In this document: piece by piece, positions 20,841 to 30,326 of the stretch
Position numbering within the stretch: the stretch's first letter is position 1
Layout of the letters: each line of letters begins with the position of its first letter
NCBI GenBank assembly: GCA_903873705.1
Contig: CAIQPK010000059.1
Span: 1-64,000 of the forward strand
Length of the DNA stretch: 64,000 nucleotides
DNA from: an uncultured Acidobacteriota bacterium
GTDB lineage: Bacteria > Acidobacteriota > Terriglobia > Terriglobales > Acidobacteriaceae
Direction: 5' to 3'
Position numbers and translations under genes: made by a program
The notes under the pieces: model-generated
Database searches by the model: none
Told to the model about the DNA's origin: nothing
The model's input: only the letters and a program-made list of their open reading frames with translations

Positions 20841-21397
20841 GACATCTCCTTGAAAGTAGTGAGGCAGTCTTTGCACCAGCCCAGCAGGGCGGTGGTTTCA
20901 GCCGTGCCGTAGCGCACGGTCATCAGCCAGAACGGCAGCGCCGGATGGCCGGCATGATCAGCCGTGATCTGCTGCTCGATGGCTCGCAGGCGGGCAAGCC
21001 GTGCGGTAAGCAGGTCGCGACGGGTTTCGACCAGGCGCTGCATTTCGCTGCGCTCGCCGCGATTACCGAAGAAGAGCTTGAGCAGCAACTCATTGCGCGG
21101 CACCTGCACCGAAACCGGCATGGCCAGCCATTCGCGGAGTCGCTCGCGGCCCGGGTCGGTGAGGCTGTAGGTTTTCTTCCGGCGCTTGCCATCGGGCGTT
21201 TCTTCTACGCTCACCAGTCCGTCGGCAGCCATGCGCTTCAGCGTGGGGTAGATCTGCCCGAAGCTCTCGGTCCAGAAGTTGCCGATCGACTCGTCAATGA
21301 GCTGGCGAATTTCATAGCCCGAGAGCGGCCCAAGGCTGAGCAGGCCAAGCAGAGACTCGGTCGTGGTGGCACGGGCTGCTGGCGCTTCAATTGACAT
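20837..21397 (-). CDS. PadR-family transcriptional regulator
   Basis: A 186-residue repressor. The N-terminal winged helix (residues ~14-95) contains LLGLLSLGPLSGYEIRQLID, SFGQIYPTLKRMAADGLV and the wing GKRRKKTYSLTDPGRERLREWL; the C-terminal part is the helical Vir_act_alpha-type dimerisation domain. The ATG lies 6 nt after a TATCTA -10 hexamer with no ribosome binding site, so the transcript is probably leaderless, and a palindrome overlaps that promoter, suggesting autorepression. It forms a two-gene operon with the DUF2306-like membrane protein. Confidence 0.92.
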   Translation of the reverse strand: MSIEAPAARATTTESLLGLLSLGPLSGYEIRQLIDESIGNFWTESFGQIYPTLKRMAADGLVSVEETPDGKRRKKTYSLTDPGRERLREWLAMPVSVQVPRNELLLKLFFGNRGERSEMQRLVETRRDLLTARLARLRAIEQQITADHAGHPALPFWLMTVRYGTAETTALLGWCKDCLTTFKEMS

Positions 21398-21432
21398 ATC
21401 TATTAGATATATCTGTTAGACCGAAATGTCAA
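21396..21432 (-). promoter_or_regulatory. padR promoter with overlapping operator
   Basis: On the minus strand TTGACA (21432-21427) is followed by 17 bp, TATCTA (21409-21404), 6 bp and the padR ATG. The inverted repeat ATATCT-ATT-AGATAT (21396-21410) and the perfect palindrome AGATATATCT (21405-21414) cover the -10 and start. PadR regulators commonly bind such AT-rich dyads over their own promoter. Confidence 0.7.
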
Positions 21433-21588
21433 GCGCTTTCAAGCATGATTCTGCGGCGGCTCGACTTCCCCACCGCGGACTGCTAGCATCGCTCACGTTT
21501 CGCAGTTCCAGTTCAACCGATCTCGACGCGCGGACCGGCCGAGCGCGCCGCTGGCTGCTCATGAAACGACAGAAAGTGCAGGGCGAGG

Positions 21589-23010
21589 GTGGCGTTGTGG
21601 CCGACAATCAAGATCCTGATAGCGCTCGGGCTCGTGGGCCTGGCCCTCTGGGCATCGGATCGACGATTCTGCCTGGTCGGGCGATTTCTGAGTGAGAAGC
21701 GGTCCGCGCTGGACCTTGCGGTCGTACGCATTGTCATCTTCGGGCTGCTGGTGGGATCGCAGCCACACCGCGAGTTTCTGGCCTACGCGAACCTCGACCG
21801 GGTGCTGCTGGCACCCCCCTTTCCGCTGGGCCACCTGATGCGCTTCCTTCTCCTTTCCGCCGGTCTCGCCAACCTGGCCTATGGCCTGATGTGGATCGGC
21901 GGGCTGTGCGCGGCGGCAGGCCTGTTCTACCGCTGGACGGCGCCGGTCGCGACACTCGCAGGACTCTATCTCTATACCCTGCCACAGCTTTGGGGATCCG
22001 TAGAGCACAAGAACATGCACATCCTCACGTTCGCAGCCATCCTGTGCCTGTCGCCCGCCGCCGACGCCTTCTCGCTGGACAAGTGGCGAAACAAGGGTCA
22101 ACCACCGCAACCTCCGCTGCAACGATCCCTTCGCTACGGCTTGCCGGTGACGGCGATGATCGCCATCATCGCGTTGGCGTACCTGTTTCCAGGATTGTGG
22201 AAGGTCATGAACCTTGGCACGGCGTGGTTTTCAGCCGAAAATATGCGGCGGCAGGCCATCCAGGTGTTGCTGCAGGGGCCGCCGACAGCCCTGCAGTTAT
22301 GGGCCATCCGCCAGACCACGCTGCTGTGGTTGGGGTCGTTCTTTGCGATTGGCTTTGAAGTAGGGTTCCTCTTCCTGGTGCTGTCGAAAAAGACCCGCCC
22401 TTTGGCGGTGCTGGCCGGTCTGCTCTTCCACAGCATGACGTTGCTGATCATGGGGATCAGCTTTGTCGCGCTGATGCTGGCCTATGTCGTATTTGTTGAC
22501 TGGACGGCTCTCGTGCAGCGCATGGGCTGGGTGCGCGAGGAGCCGTCGCCGGAGTGTCGCAGGGACCCGGGAACAGCACTGCGGCGGGGCAGTGCGGCAC
22601 TGGTCAGCGCCATCTTTCTGATGGGCGTGGCGCATAAGGTCGGGGCGTGGCCGGTGGCGTGTTATCCCGCGTTCGATGCTCCACCTCCAGCCTCGGCACG
22701 CGTGGTGGAGATCGAGGTGACCGGCAGCGACGGCCAACGCACGACCGATGACCTGACCTTCGACCGCAGCCTGGGAAGGATCTACGGTGACAACCACTGG
22801 AGAGAGATGGCGTCACTGGATAAGTACGGTCGTATGGCACCGGCCAGGGCACGGGCGCTGATCGCCTTGTGGCGCAAGGCCCATGGTGTGCAACAGCAGG
22901 TAACGGTGGAGTTCTACGACGAGACGCTCGCCTTCGATGACACGCAGACGGTCAATCCCGACGACCTGCGTGTGGCGCAGCGACGGTATGTGGGCACGTT
23001 GACGTACTAG
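21589..23010 (+). CDS. HTTM-like (vitamin K-dependent carboxylase-related) membrane protein
   Basis: A 473-residue membrane protein. Residues ~1-330 hold eight or nine hydrophobic segments. ALDLAVVRIVIFGLLVGS near residue 40 and VEHKNMHILTFAAILCLSPAADAFSLD near residue 140 are like the HTTM region shared with vitamin K-dependent gamma-carboxylases. A soluble C-terminal part of about 110 residues starts near ARVVEIEVTGSDGQRTTDD. Whether it has carboxylase activity cannot be said. GTG 21589 or TTG 21595 could be the start. It diverges from padR; the 190-bp spacer contains the padR promoter. Confidence 0.75.
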   Translation: MALWPTIKILIALGLVGLALWASDRRFCLVGRFLSEKRSALDLAVVRIVIFGLLVGSQPHREFLAYANLDRVLLAPPFPLGHLMRFLLLSAGLANLAYGLMWIGGLCAAAGLFYRWTAPVATLAGLYLYTLPQLWGSVEHKNMHILTFAAILCLSPAADAFSLDKWRNKGQPPQPPLQRSLRYGLPVTAMIAIIALAYLFPGLWKVMNLGTAWFSAENMRRQAIQVLLQGPPTALQLWAIRQTTLLWLGSFFAIGFEVGFLFLVLSKKTRPLAVLAGLLFHSMTLLIMGISFVALMLAYVVFVDWTALVQRMGWVREEPSPECRRDPGTALRRGSAALVSAIFLMGVAHKVGAWPVACYPAFDAPPPASARVVEIEVTGSDGQRTTDDLTFDRSLGRIYGDNHWREMASLDKYGRMAPARARALIALWRKAHGVQQQVTVEFYDETLAFDDTQTVNPDDLRVAQRRYVGTLTY

Positions 23011-23046
23011 AGAGCCCGTCCGGCAGAGACCTGCTAAACTGGATCA

Positions 23047-23146
23047 TGTGCCGGGTCCTACGCGACGCGATCCCGCCAACCCCGCCAGGTCCGGAAGGAA
23101 GCAACGGTAACGGGCCATCACGGGCGCAGTAGGGAAACCCGGTACA
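23047..23146 (+). ncRNA. ffs: small signal recognition particle RNA (4.5S type)
   Basis: The ~100-nt RNA carries the universally conserved domain IV core: CCAGGTCCGGAAGGAAGCA with its GGAA tetraloop (23085-23103), then GGGCGCAGTAGGGAAACCC on the 3' side. The ends pair: TGTGCCGGGT (23047-23056) with ACCCGGTACA (23137-23146), with one G-U. A TAAACT -10 hexamer (23035-23040) sits 6-7 nt before the predicted 5' end. It pairs functionally with Ffh (not in window) and FtsY (39.4 kb). No coding gene overlaps. Confidence 0.95.
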
Positions 23147-23331
23147 CTTCTTCCCTCTTGGCAATGTTTCCCCACTCCCACCACAATTTCGCTCCGTTTA
23201 CACCGCCCAGCACTGTTTTTGCGACTTCGGTCGGGCGTTTGACGTCTCATGGGCCGGTGCCGCGCTAAGATGCTGTCTGCTGTGCTTTGCCGAATTTATC
23301 TGCCGTTTGTTTCTCGCCCTGGAGGGTCCCG

Positions 23332-24348
23332 TTGAGTCTCACGCTGAAGCCACGCCATGCTGTTCGCGCCAAGATTTCTTCCGTAGGAGCTTACGTTCCG
23401 CCTCGCCTGCTGACCAACGCCGACCTGGAAAAGCTGGTCGCGACCAACAACGAGTGGATCATCGAACGCACCGGGATACACGAGCGGCACATTGTGGAGA
23501 AGGGTGTCGGCACCAGCGATCTGGCCGTTGAAGCGGCGCGCAAGTGCCTTGCCGCCCGGGGCATCGATCCCAGGGAAGTAGAAGTCATCATCGTGGCAAC
23601 GGTGACGCCCGACATGCTCTTTCCCGCGACGGCCTGCCTGGTTCAGGACAAGCTGGGCGCCACCGGTGCATGGGGTTTTGATCTCTCCGCAGCGTGCTCA
23701 GGCTTTCCCTACGCGTTGCAGGTCGGCGCGAAGCTGGTCGAAAGCGGAGCCCACAAGAAAGTGCTCGTCATCGGCGCGGACGTGATGAGCTCCATCATCG
23801 ATTACACCGATCGCACCACCTGCGTGATCTTCGGCGACGGCGCGGGCGCCGTGCTGCTGGAGCCGTGCGAAGAAGGCGAGATTGGGCTGATCGACTTCTG
23901 GCACGAGATCGATGGCTCGGGCGCGGTGTCGTTGAACATGCCGGCGGGAGGAAGCCTGTTGCCGGCCAGCGCGGAGACTGTTGCCAAGGGGCAACACTTT
24001 GTCCACCAGGAAGGCCAGGCGGTCTACAAGTTCGCCGTCCGCAAGATGGCCGAAGCGGCTGAAACGGTGCTCAGCCGGAACGGTGTTTCGGGATCGGAGC
24101 TGGGCTGCTTTATCCCTCACCAGGCAAATAAGCGCATTATTCTTTCGACCGCCGAGCGGCTGAACCTTCCCGAGGATCGCGTCATCATCAACATTGACCG
24201 CTTTGGCAACACGACGGCAGGGACGATTCCGCTGGCCATGAATACGGCGATGGAAGAGGGTCGCGTGAAGAAGGGCGACCTGGTGCTGCTGGCTAGCGTG
24301 GGTGCTGGATTCACGGTGGGCGCTACGCTCTTGCGGTGGGAAATTTAG
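23332..24348 (+). CDS. fabH: beta-ketoacyl-ACP synthase III
   Basis: FabH starts fatty-acid synthesis by condensing acetyl-CoA with malonyl-ACP. The product is 338 residues. The Cys122-His263-Asn293 catalytic triad is visible in [19 protein letters not shown] and [10 protein letters not shown]. The N-terminal motif [12 protein letters not shown] is intact. The start is TTG 23332, 5 nt after GGAGGG; an earlier in-frame ATG at 23287 would add 15 residues without similarity. It lies 186 nt after the SRP RNA and converges with a MutS-like gene through a GC-rich hairpin. No other fab gene is adjacent. Confidence 0.96.
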   Translation: MSLTLKPRHAVRAKISSVGAYVPPRLLTNADLEKLVATNNEWIIERTGIHERHIVEKGVGTSDLAVEAARKCLAARGIDPREVEVIIVATVTPDMLFPATACLVQDKLGATGAWGFDLSAACSGFPYALQVGAKLVESGAHKKVLVIGADVMSSIIDYTDRTTCVIFGDGAGAVLLEPCEEGEIGLIDFWHEIDGSGAVSLNMPAGGSLLPASAETVAKGQHFVHQEGQAVYKFAVRKMAEAAETVLSRNGVSGSELGCFIPHQANKRIILSTAERLNLPEDRVIINIDRFGNTTAGTIPLAMNTAMEEGRVKKGDLVLLASVGAGFTVGATLLRWEI

Positions 24349-24383
24349 TCAGCCGTATTCGCTCGCGAATCACATCAGATAAC

Positions 24384-24417
24384 CGGCCTGGCCACGGGTG
24401 ATTACTCGGCCAGGCCG
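24384..24417. terminator. GC-rich hairpin between convergent fabH and the MutS-like gene
   Basis: Perfect 10-bp arms CGGCCTGGCC (24384-24393) and GGCCAGGCCG (24408-24417) around a 14-nt loop that contains the stop codon of the minus-strand gene. There is no T-run on either side, so it may be a Rho-linked or stability hairpin rather than a classical intrinsic terminator. Confidence 0.5.
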
Positions 24418-26207
24418 AGCAGTTTAACAATGGCGAGGGCGTTGGTCGTGCGGTTGACGCCGGGTTTGAGCAGGTAGTCGAAGCCAAGGGGATCGGCGTC
24501 GTCAGGGCTCGCCATGTGGACGTTCTGGCCGTGGAGTTCGGGGAGCTCCGCCAACTCGGCGAGAGCAAGATCGTGCGTGGAGAGCGCGCCGATAGCGCCT
24601 TCGCGGATGAGGCCGCGCAGAACGGCTTGCGCAGCGGCAAGGCGATCGGCCGAGTTCGTGCCGGAGAAGACTTCGTCGATCAGAAAGAGTGCGTTCTGCG
24701 GATGCGCGTGAGCGAGAGCCACGAGGTCACGCAGACGCTCCACTTCAGCCAGAAACTTTGACTTGCCCTCCGCGAGCGAATCGACCAGCGCGAGCGAAGC
24801 GCCAGTGTGCAGCGGTGTAAGCGTCATCGATTGCGCACACACGGGCGCACCCGCCAGCGCGAGGACCGTGTTGCAGCCAATCGCGCGCAGCAGCGTGGAC
24901 TTGCCTGCCATGTTGGAGCCTGAGATCAGCAAAAAGCGATTCGCGGTGTCGAGCTCAATATCGTTCGCGACGGCTTGAGCGCGCGGCAGCAGTGGGTGAG
25001 CAAGGGCCTTCGCGCTAAACCTCGCTGAGGCCGCTTCGACGATCGCGGGCCAGGTGTTGGCTTCATGGTCGGCAGCGTAGGTGGCAAGCGCGAGCAGCGC
25101 TTCGAAGTGCGCCCAGGTGTCGATCCAGCGGCGCATGTTCTGCGCATGATCGCCCTTCCAGGCTTCGAGCGAAACCGCGGCGTGGGTGCCGACGGCAAAC
25201 AGCAAACCGGGGAGGTAGAACCACTCCTTGGCGCGTTGCTCGACGAGCAGCAGCGTGCTGGCCAGCGACTTGAGCGCCTGCTCTTCACCGGTGGCGTTGT
25301 GCTGTAGTTCGACAAGCAGCGGCGAGGTGAATTGTTGCTGCTGCAGCAGGCTGAGGCCATCGCGCAGGATGTTGGTCTGGCCGGGCAGACGCTGCGCGGC
25401 TTCGAGTTCCGCCGTAACGCGCGGCCGAAGCCAGAGTGTGAGCGCGACTTGAAGAGCCAGAATAGCTTCGAGATTGCGAAGTGGTTGTGCGATGTCCTGC
25501 CGGTGCGTGTACGAAATAACGACGAGTGCAGCGATGGCCGCGGTGATAGCCAGCAGCGCCCAGCGGACCCAGCGGGGAAGTCCGGAAAGCGGCTGGTTGA
25601 GCCAGCGATCAAAGCTTTCGGCGGGCAGTTGATCGAACGCCGAGCGCCCGAGCAGCGCGATCTGTTCGCGGAGATCGAGCAGTGGCGTAAGCTCCTGCAC
25701 CGCAACCTGGCGGGCACGGGTCTCCGTACCGTCCGCGCCTTCGAGCAACAGCGCCGCGAGTGCGCGCTGGCCGACCGCCGTGCGTGTCGTCGCAAGCAGG
25801 CCAAAGAGCGAGTTCGGCCCAAGGATGTCCAGGTCGCGCTGATACAAGTGCCGAGGTTCGGCGAAGGCATCGCCGGTATGGCCGCTCTGCGGGTGCGATC
25901 CGTCCACGCGCGCGATGCCGGTTTCGTAAAGCTGCAGCAGCCGCGCGGCGCGAAAGGCCCGTGCCCGAGCGCGGAGTTGCAACGGCACCAGGGCCGCCAG
26001 TGCCGCTAACGGCAGCAACAAGAGCCACGCATTCTCGGGATGGAACCACGCTTGAAAGCTCAACCACACCAGCAGCGCCACCGCACCGATCACGCCCTGC
26101 GTCAGCGCGCGGTGCCGTGCGCCGTAGCGGCCGTACTCACCCAGCGCGGCAGCGCGGCGGCGCTCGTACTCCGGGAGGATGCTGACGCGCTCTGCCGTGG
26201 GTCTCAT
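24402..26207 (-). CDS. MutS-like ATPase domain protein with N-terminal membrane segments
   Basis: A 601-residue protein whose C-terminal ~180 residues are the MutS family ABC-type ATPase: Walker A in SGSNMAGKSTLLRAIG (about residue 430), and Walker B in LFLIDEVFSGTNSADRL (about residue 505). The mismatch-recognition and connector domains of MutS are absent. Instead two hydrophobic pairs occur near residues 35-75 and 215-250, so it is likely membrane-associated. Proteins of this build are widespread but uncharacterised; a role in mismatch repair should not be assumed. The start ATG 26207 follows AGGAG. Divergent from the M13 peptidase gene. Confidence 0.85.
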   Translation of the reverse strand: MRPTAERVSILPEYERRRAAALGEYGRYGARHRALTQGVIGAVALLVWLSFQAWFHPENAWLLLLPLAALAALVPLQLRARARAFRAARLLQLYETGIARVDGSHPQSGHTGDAFAEPRHLYQRDLDILGPNSLFGLLATTRTAVGQRALAALLLEGADGTETRARQVAVQELTPLLDLREQIALLGRSAFDQLPAESFDRWLNQPLSGLPRWVRWALLAITAAIAALVVISYTHRQDIAQPLRNLEAILALQVALTLWLRPRVTAELEAAQRLPGQTNILRDGLSLLQQQQFTSPLLVELQHNATGEEQALKSLASTLLLVEQRAKEWFYLPGLLFAVGTHAAVSLEAWKGDHAQNMRRWIDTWAHFEALLALATYAADHEANTWPAIVEAASARFSAKALAHPLLPRAQAVANDIELDTANRFLLISGSNMAGKSTLLRAIGCNTVLALAGAPVCAQSMTLTPLHTGASLALVDSLAEGKSKFLAEVERLRDLVALAHAHPQNALFLIDEVFSGTNSADRLAAAQAVLRGLIREGAIGALSTHDLALAELAELPELHGQNVHMASPDDADPLGFDYLLKPGVNRTTNALAIVKLLGLAE

Positions 26208-26307
26208 GCTCTCCTGAGGATACCGTCACCACCGCCTCGTCACAGCCGGCGGTCGGATGGACACCGAACCCATGCCGGAACGCTGCAATTGGACTAGAAT
26301 CTGTCCC

Positions 26308-28347
26308 ATGAAATTGCGTGCCGTTTGTACCCTCTCACTGTTGCTTGCCGTCGTTCCTTTAGCCATGGCGCAATCGCATGGCGTAAACCCCGCCAACCTG
26401 GACCAGAGTGTCGCCCCGGGCGATAACTTCTACCAGTACGCCAACGGCAAGTACCTTGACCGCACTGAAATTCCGGGCGACCGTTCAAGCGTGTCGGGAT
26501 TCTCGGCGCTCGCCGACATCGTGAACAAGCGCGTGGCCGGCATCATCCAGCAGGCCGTGGATGCCAAGGCCGCGCCCGGCACGGAGAAGCGCAAGATCGC
26601 CGACCTGTACGCCTCCTACATGAACGAGAGCGCCATCGACGCCAACGGCATGGCTGCGCTCAAGACGCACCTGGCGGAGATTGCCGCCGTCCACACCCAG
26701 CGTGAGCTGGCTACGGCGCTGGGTAAGACGCTGCGCGCCGACGTCGATCCGCTCAACAACACCAACTACCACACCGCCAACATCTTCGGTCTGTGGGTGG
26801 CGCCGGGCTTCAACGATCCCGACCACTACGCGCCTTACCTGCTGCAGGGTGGCCTGGCCATGCCGTCGCGCGACTACTACATCACGGATTCCGCGCGGAT
26901 GAAGGACATTCGCGCGAAGTATGTGCAGCACGTGGCAGCTGCGCTCAAGCTCGCGGGCTTCGACGATGCAGACAAGCGCGCTGAGTCAGTGCTCGCGCTC
27001 GAAACAGAGATTGCAAAGGTCCACGTCTCACTTGCCGACAACGAAAACATCAAGAACGCCAACAACCCCTGGCCGATTGCGGCCTTCGCAAAGAAAGCTC
27101 CCGGGCTTGACTGGTCGGCTTACTTTGCCGCTGCCGGCTTGAGCAAGCAGGCGAGCTTCATCGTGTGGCAACCCTCCGCCTTCACAGCCGAGGCCGCGCT
27201 CGTGGCCTCGCAGCCGATGGAAGCCTGGAAGAACCTGTTGGCCTTCCACCTGATCGACGCCTACTCGCTGCCCACGTCCAAGGCGCTGGAAGATGAGCGC
27301 TTCAACTTCACCGGCAAGGTGCTCAGCGGAGCGCAACAGCCCCGGCCTCGCGATCAGCGTGCCGTTCTCTTCGTCAACGCTGAACTCGGCGACGCCGTAG
27401 GCAAGCTCTATGCCGCGCAGTATTTTCCGCCGGAAGACAAGGCGCGCGTCGAAGAGATGGTGAAAAATCTCGAAGACGCCTTCCGCACCCGGCTCGAGAA
27501 GCTGACGTGGATGGCGCCGGCCACCAAGGCCGAGGCGATCCGTAAGCTCGGCACGCTGAAGATTGGCATCGGTTACACCGACCACTGGCAGAGCTACGCC
27601 GGCTTCGAGGTGAAATCCGACGATCTCTTCGGCAACGTTTGGCGGTACAGCCTGTTTGACTATCACTACTCGCTGGGCCGCATTGGCAAGCCCACCGACC
27701 GCGCGGAGTGGGTGATGACGCCGCAGACGGTGAACGCCGTCAACCTGCCGCTCGACAACGGGCTGAACTTCCCCGCCGCCATATTCGGGCCGCCGTTCTT
27801 CGATCCCAAGGCCAGCGATGCGGCCAATTACGGCGCGATTGGCACCGTGATCGGGCACGAAATTTCGCACACCTTCGATTCCGAGGGCGCATCCTTCGAC
27901 TCGCAGGGCAAGGTCCGCAACTGGTGGACCGACGCCGACCGTGCGCACTTCGACGCCTCTATTGAAGCGCTCGCCAAGCAGTACGACACCTACGCTCCCT
28001 TCCCTGACCTGCATCTGAACGGCCACCAGACGCTGGGCGAAAACATCGCCGACCTGGCTGGAATCACGGCCGCGCACGATGCGTGGCTGGAGTCGCTGCA
28101 CGGCAAACCGGCGCCGGTAGTCGACGGCCTCACCGGCGAGCAGCAGTTCTTTCTCGGCTTTGCGCAGAGCGAAGCCGGCAAGAGCCGCGAAGCCGCCATG
28201 CGCCAGCAGGTGCTCACCGATCCGCACTCACCCGGCGAGTATCGTGCTGACACCTCGCGCAACCTCGACGCCTGGTACGGCGCGTTCGAAGTGAAGGCCG
28301 GCCAGAAGCTCTACCTCGCGCCCGACCAGCGCGTGCACATCTGGTAG
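26308..28347 (+). CDS. secreted M13 (neprilysin-family) zinc metallopeptidase
   Basis: A 679-residue peptidase. Residues 1-22 (MKLRAVCTLSLLLAVVPLAMAQ) are a signal peptide. The N-terminal domain opens with the family signature APGDNFYQYANGKYLDRT. Zinc ligands are His517 and His521 in HEISH with catalytic Glu518, and Glu578 in GENIADLAG with Asp582. The C-terminus ends HIW, where many relatives have a Cys-x-x-Trp end. The product probably degrades peptides in the periplasm or outside the cell. A TAGAAT hexamer (26295-26300) lies 7 nt before the ATG and there is no ribosome binding site, so it may be leaderless. Confidence 0.93.
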   Translation: MKLRAVCTLSLLLAVVPLAMAQSHGVNPANLDQSVAPGDNFYQYANGKYLDRTEIPGDRSSVSGFSALADIVNKRVAGIIQQAVDAKAAPGTEKRKIADLYASYMNESAIDANGMAALKTHLAEIAAVHTQRELATALGKTLRADVDPLNNTNYHTANIFGLWVAPGFNDPDHYAPYLLQGGLAMPSRDYYITDSARMKDIRAKYVQHVAAALKLAGFDDADKRAESVLALETEIAKVHVSLADNENIKNANNPWPIAAFAKKAPGLDWSAYFAAAGLSKQASFIVWQPSAFTAEAALVASQPMEAWKNLLAFHLIDAYSLPTSKALEDERFNFTGKVLSGAQQPRPRDQRAVLFVNAELGDAVGKLYAAQYFPPEDKARVEEMVKNLEDAFRTRLEKLTWMAPATKAEAIRKLGTLKIGIGYTDHWQSYAGFEVKSDDLFGNVWRYSLFDYHYSLGRIGKPTDRAEWVMTPQTVNAVNLPLDNGLNFPAAIFGPPFFDPKASDAANYGAIGTVIGHEISHTFDSEGASFDSQGKVRNWWTDADRAHFDASIEALAKQYDTYAPFPDLHLNGHQTLGENIADLAGITAAHDAWLESLHGKPAPVVDGLTGEQQFFLGFAQSEAGKSREAAMRQQVLTDPHSPGEYRADTSRNLDAWYGAFEVKAGQKLYLAPDQRVHIW

Positions 28348-28351
28348 CCGC

Positions 28352-28687
28352 GTGAGCCTTATTCTCGCCGCAATCAAGTCCGGGACAGACCCGGTGGCTC
28401 CCCTGCCACCGGGCGCGTTCCACCGCACGCTCGAAGAGCCCATCCTCTGCCCCAAGTGCCACGTCAGCTACAACGTAGTGGTGGACTACGACCGCTCCGT
28501 GAACAAGTTTTTCGAGGAAGATTCGCGGCGGCACCTCACCATACTGCGGCGCGCCGTCTTTGCCGGGCACAACACAGACCATCGCATCTCCCACTTCGAA
28601 ACCAACGGCGTCATCGTCATCAGCCACCAGGTTGAAAAGCCAACGCCGTTGGAGGCGGTCGAGCCCCTGTCAAAGCTGGTAAACTAG
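28352..28687 (+). CDS. conserved hypothetical protein with a CPKCH motif
   Basis: A 111-residue soluble protein from GTG 28352, 4 nt after the peptidase stop and ending 5 nt before rimO. A CPKCH motif (near residue 33) could bind metal with the distant histidines of GHNTDHRISHF, though no second Cys pair is present. I do not recognise the family. Tight packing with both neighbours supports it being expressed. Confidence 0.6.
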   Translation: MSLILAAIKSGTDPVAPLPPGAFHRTLEEPILCPKCHVSYNVVVDYDRSVNKFFEEDSRRHLTILRRAVFAGHNTDHRISHFETNGVIVISHQVEKPTPLEAVEPLSKLVN

Positions 28688-28692
28688 AGCTT

Positions 28693-30315
28693 GTGAGCAG
28701 CAACGCCAGCCTCGAAAATCCCGCAGAAATCCACACTGAAACCGGCCGGCCCGCTGAGGCTGCGCGGCCAAAGGTGGGTTTCGTCTCGCTCGGCTGCCCC
28801 AAGAACCTCGTCGACTCCGAGGTCATGATGGGCATACTGCAGCACGGCGGCGCCGCGCTCACACCCGATGCCGAAGACGCCGACATCATCGTCGTGAACA
28901 CCTGCAGCTTTATCGATTCCGCCAAGCAGGAATCGGTGAACACCATCCTGGAGATGGCGAAACACAAGCTCGCCGCCGGCGGCAAAGCACGCAAGCTCAT
29001 CGTGGCCGGCTGCCTCGTCGAGCGCTATCGCGACGACATCATCAGCAATATTCCCGAGGTGGACGCGGTAGTCGGCACCGGTGAGCTGGACGCGATCCTC
29101 GCCGCTGCCGGGCTCACACCAGCAGGCCAGCCTGCTGACTCGCCCTTCAACATTCTCACCGCGCAGCAGAGTGCCATCGTCGATCATGCTCTCGTCTCCC
29201 GCGCGCCCAGTGCGGTCAACCAGCACTCGCGCCCGGAAAGCGACGGCGCGCAATTGCAGCACGAGGCCACTAGCCGCGCTGAGGGCGATGCCCGCGAGTC
29301 TGCCGGGCGCTTCTCGCGCGCGGAGTGGCACGGCGCCGCGGCGGCGCTGCCCACGTATCTCGCCGATGAGTACACGCCACGCATCCTCTCCACACCGCGC
29401 GCTTCGGCCTACATCAAGATCGCCGAAGGCTGCGACCATCCCTGCACCTTCTGCATCATTCCGCAGCTGCGCGGCAAGTTCCGCTCGCGTCGCATCGGCA
29501 GCATCATGGCGGAGGCGCAGAACCTTATCGCGCAAGGCGTCCGCGAGATCACGCTCATCGGGCAGGACACCACCTGCTACGGCGAAGACCTCGGCCTCAC
29601 CGACGGGCTAGCACAGCTGCTCGAAGGCCTCGCCGGGCTGGAAGGCCTGCGCTGGGTGCGGTTCCTCTACACCTATCCCAACAAGGTGACCACGCGCCTG
29701 CTGGAAGTGATGGCGAAGCACGACAACATCGCCAAGTATCTCGACGTGCCGCTGCAGCACGCCAGCGCGCCCCTGCTCAAGAGCATGAAGCGCGGCGGCA
29801 ACGCGGAGATCTTCCTCAAGCTGATCGACAAGGCGCGCGCCATCGTGCCCGGCATCGTCATCCGCACCAGCTTCATCGTCGGCTTCCCCGGCGAGACGCA
29901 GGCCGACTTCGACATCCTCTGCGACTTCGTACAGGCCGCCGAAATCGACTGGCTCGGCGTCTTCAGCTACTCCGACGAAGAGGGCGCGAAGGCCTTCGGC
30001 ATGCCCTCAGAGAGCAAGGTGCCCAAGCGCACCATCGAAAGCCGCCGCCGCAAACTGATGAAGCTGCAGCAGAAGATCAGCGCACGTACCAAGGCAAAGT
30101 GGGTGGGCCGCCAAGTGGACCTGCTCGTCGAAGGCGAGAGTGAAGAGACCGAGCTGTTGTGGGAAGGCCGCACCATCCAGCACGCGCCGGAGATCGACGG
30201 CAAGGTCTTCATCAACGATTTCGGCCCGCACGAGACGCTGGTGCCGGGAACGTTCTATCGCGCCGAGATCACCGAGTCGCACGACTACGACCTCGTAGCG
30301 CGGATCATCGAGTAA
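28693..30315 (+). CDS. rimO: ribosomal protein uS12 methylthiotransferase
   Basis: RimO is a radical-SAM enzyme that methylthiolates an aspartate of ribosomal protein S12. The product is 540 residues, about 100 more than E. coli RimO. The N-terminal UPF0004 domain carries Cys35 in LGCPKNLVDSEV; the radical-SAM triad is Cys247/Cys251/Cys254 in CDHPCTFC; a C-terminal TRAM-like domain follows ARTKAKWVGRQVDLLVEG. The extra length is mostly a polar insertion of about 75 residues (around 140-225) between the two cluster domains. The start is GTG 28693; TAAACT at 28680-28685 is 7 nt upstream with no clear ribosome binding site. Confidence 0.94.
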   Translation: MSSNASLENPAEIHTETGRPAEAARPKVGFVSLGCPKNLVDSEVMMGILQHGGAALTPDAEDADIIVVNTCSFIDSAKQESVNTILEMAKHKLAAGGKARKLIVAGCLVERYRDDIISNIPEVDAVVGTGELDAILAAAGLTPAGQPADSPFNILTAQQSAIVDHALVSRAPSAVNQHSRPESDGAQLQHEATSRAEGDARESAGRFSRAEWHGAAAALPTYLADEYTPRILSTPRASAYIKIAEGCDHPCTFCIIPQLRGKFRSRRIGSIMAEAQNLIAQGVREITLIGQDTTCYGEDLGLTDGLAQLLEGLAGLEGLRWVRFLYTYPNKVTTRLLEVMAKHDNIAKYLDVPLQHASAPLLKSMKRGGNAEIFLKLIDKARAIVPGIVIRTSFIVGFPGETQADFDILCDFVQAAEIDWLGVFSYSDEEGAKAFGMPSESKVPKRTIESRRRKLMKLQQKISARTKAKWVGRQVDLLVEGESEETELLWEGRTIQHAPEIDGKVFINDFGPHETLVPGTFYRAEITESHDYDLVARIIE

Positions 30316-30326
30316 AGGAACACGTT

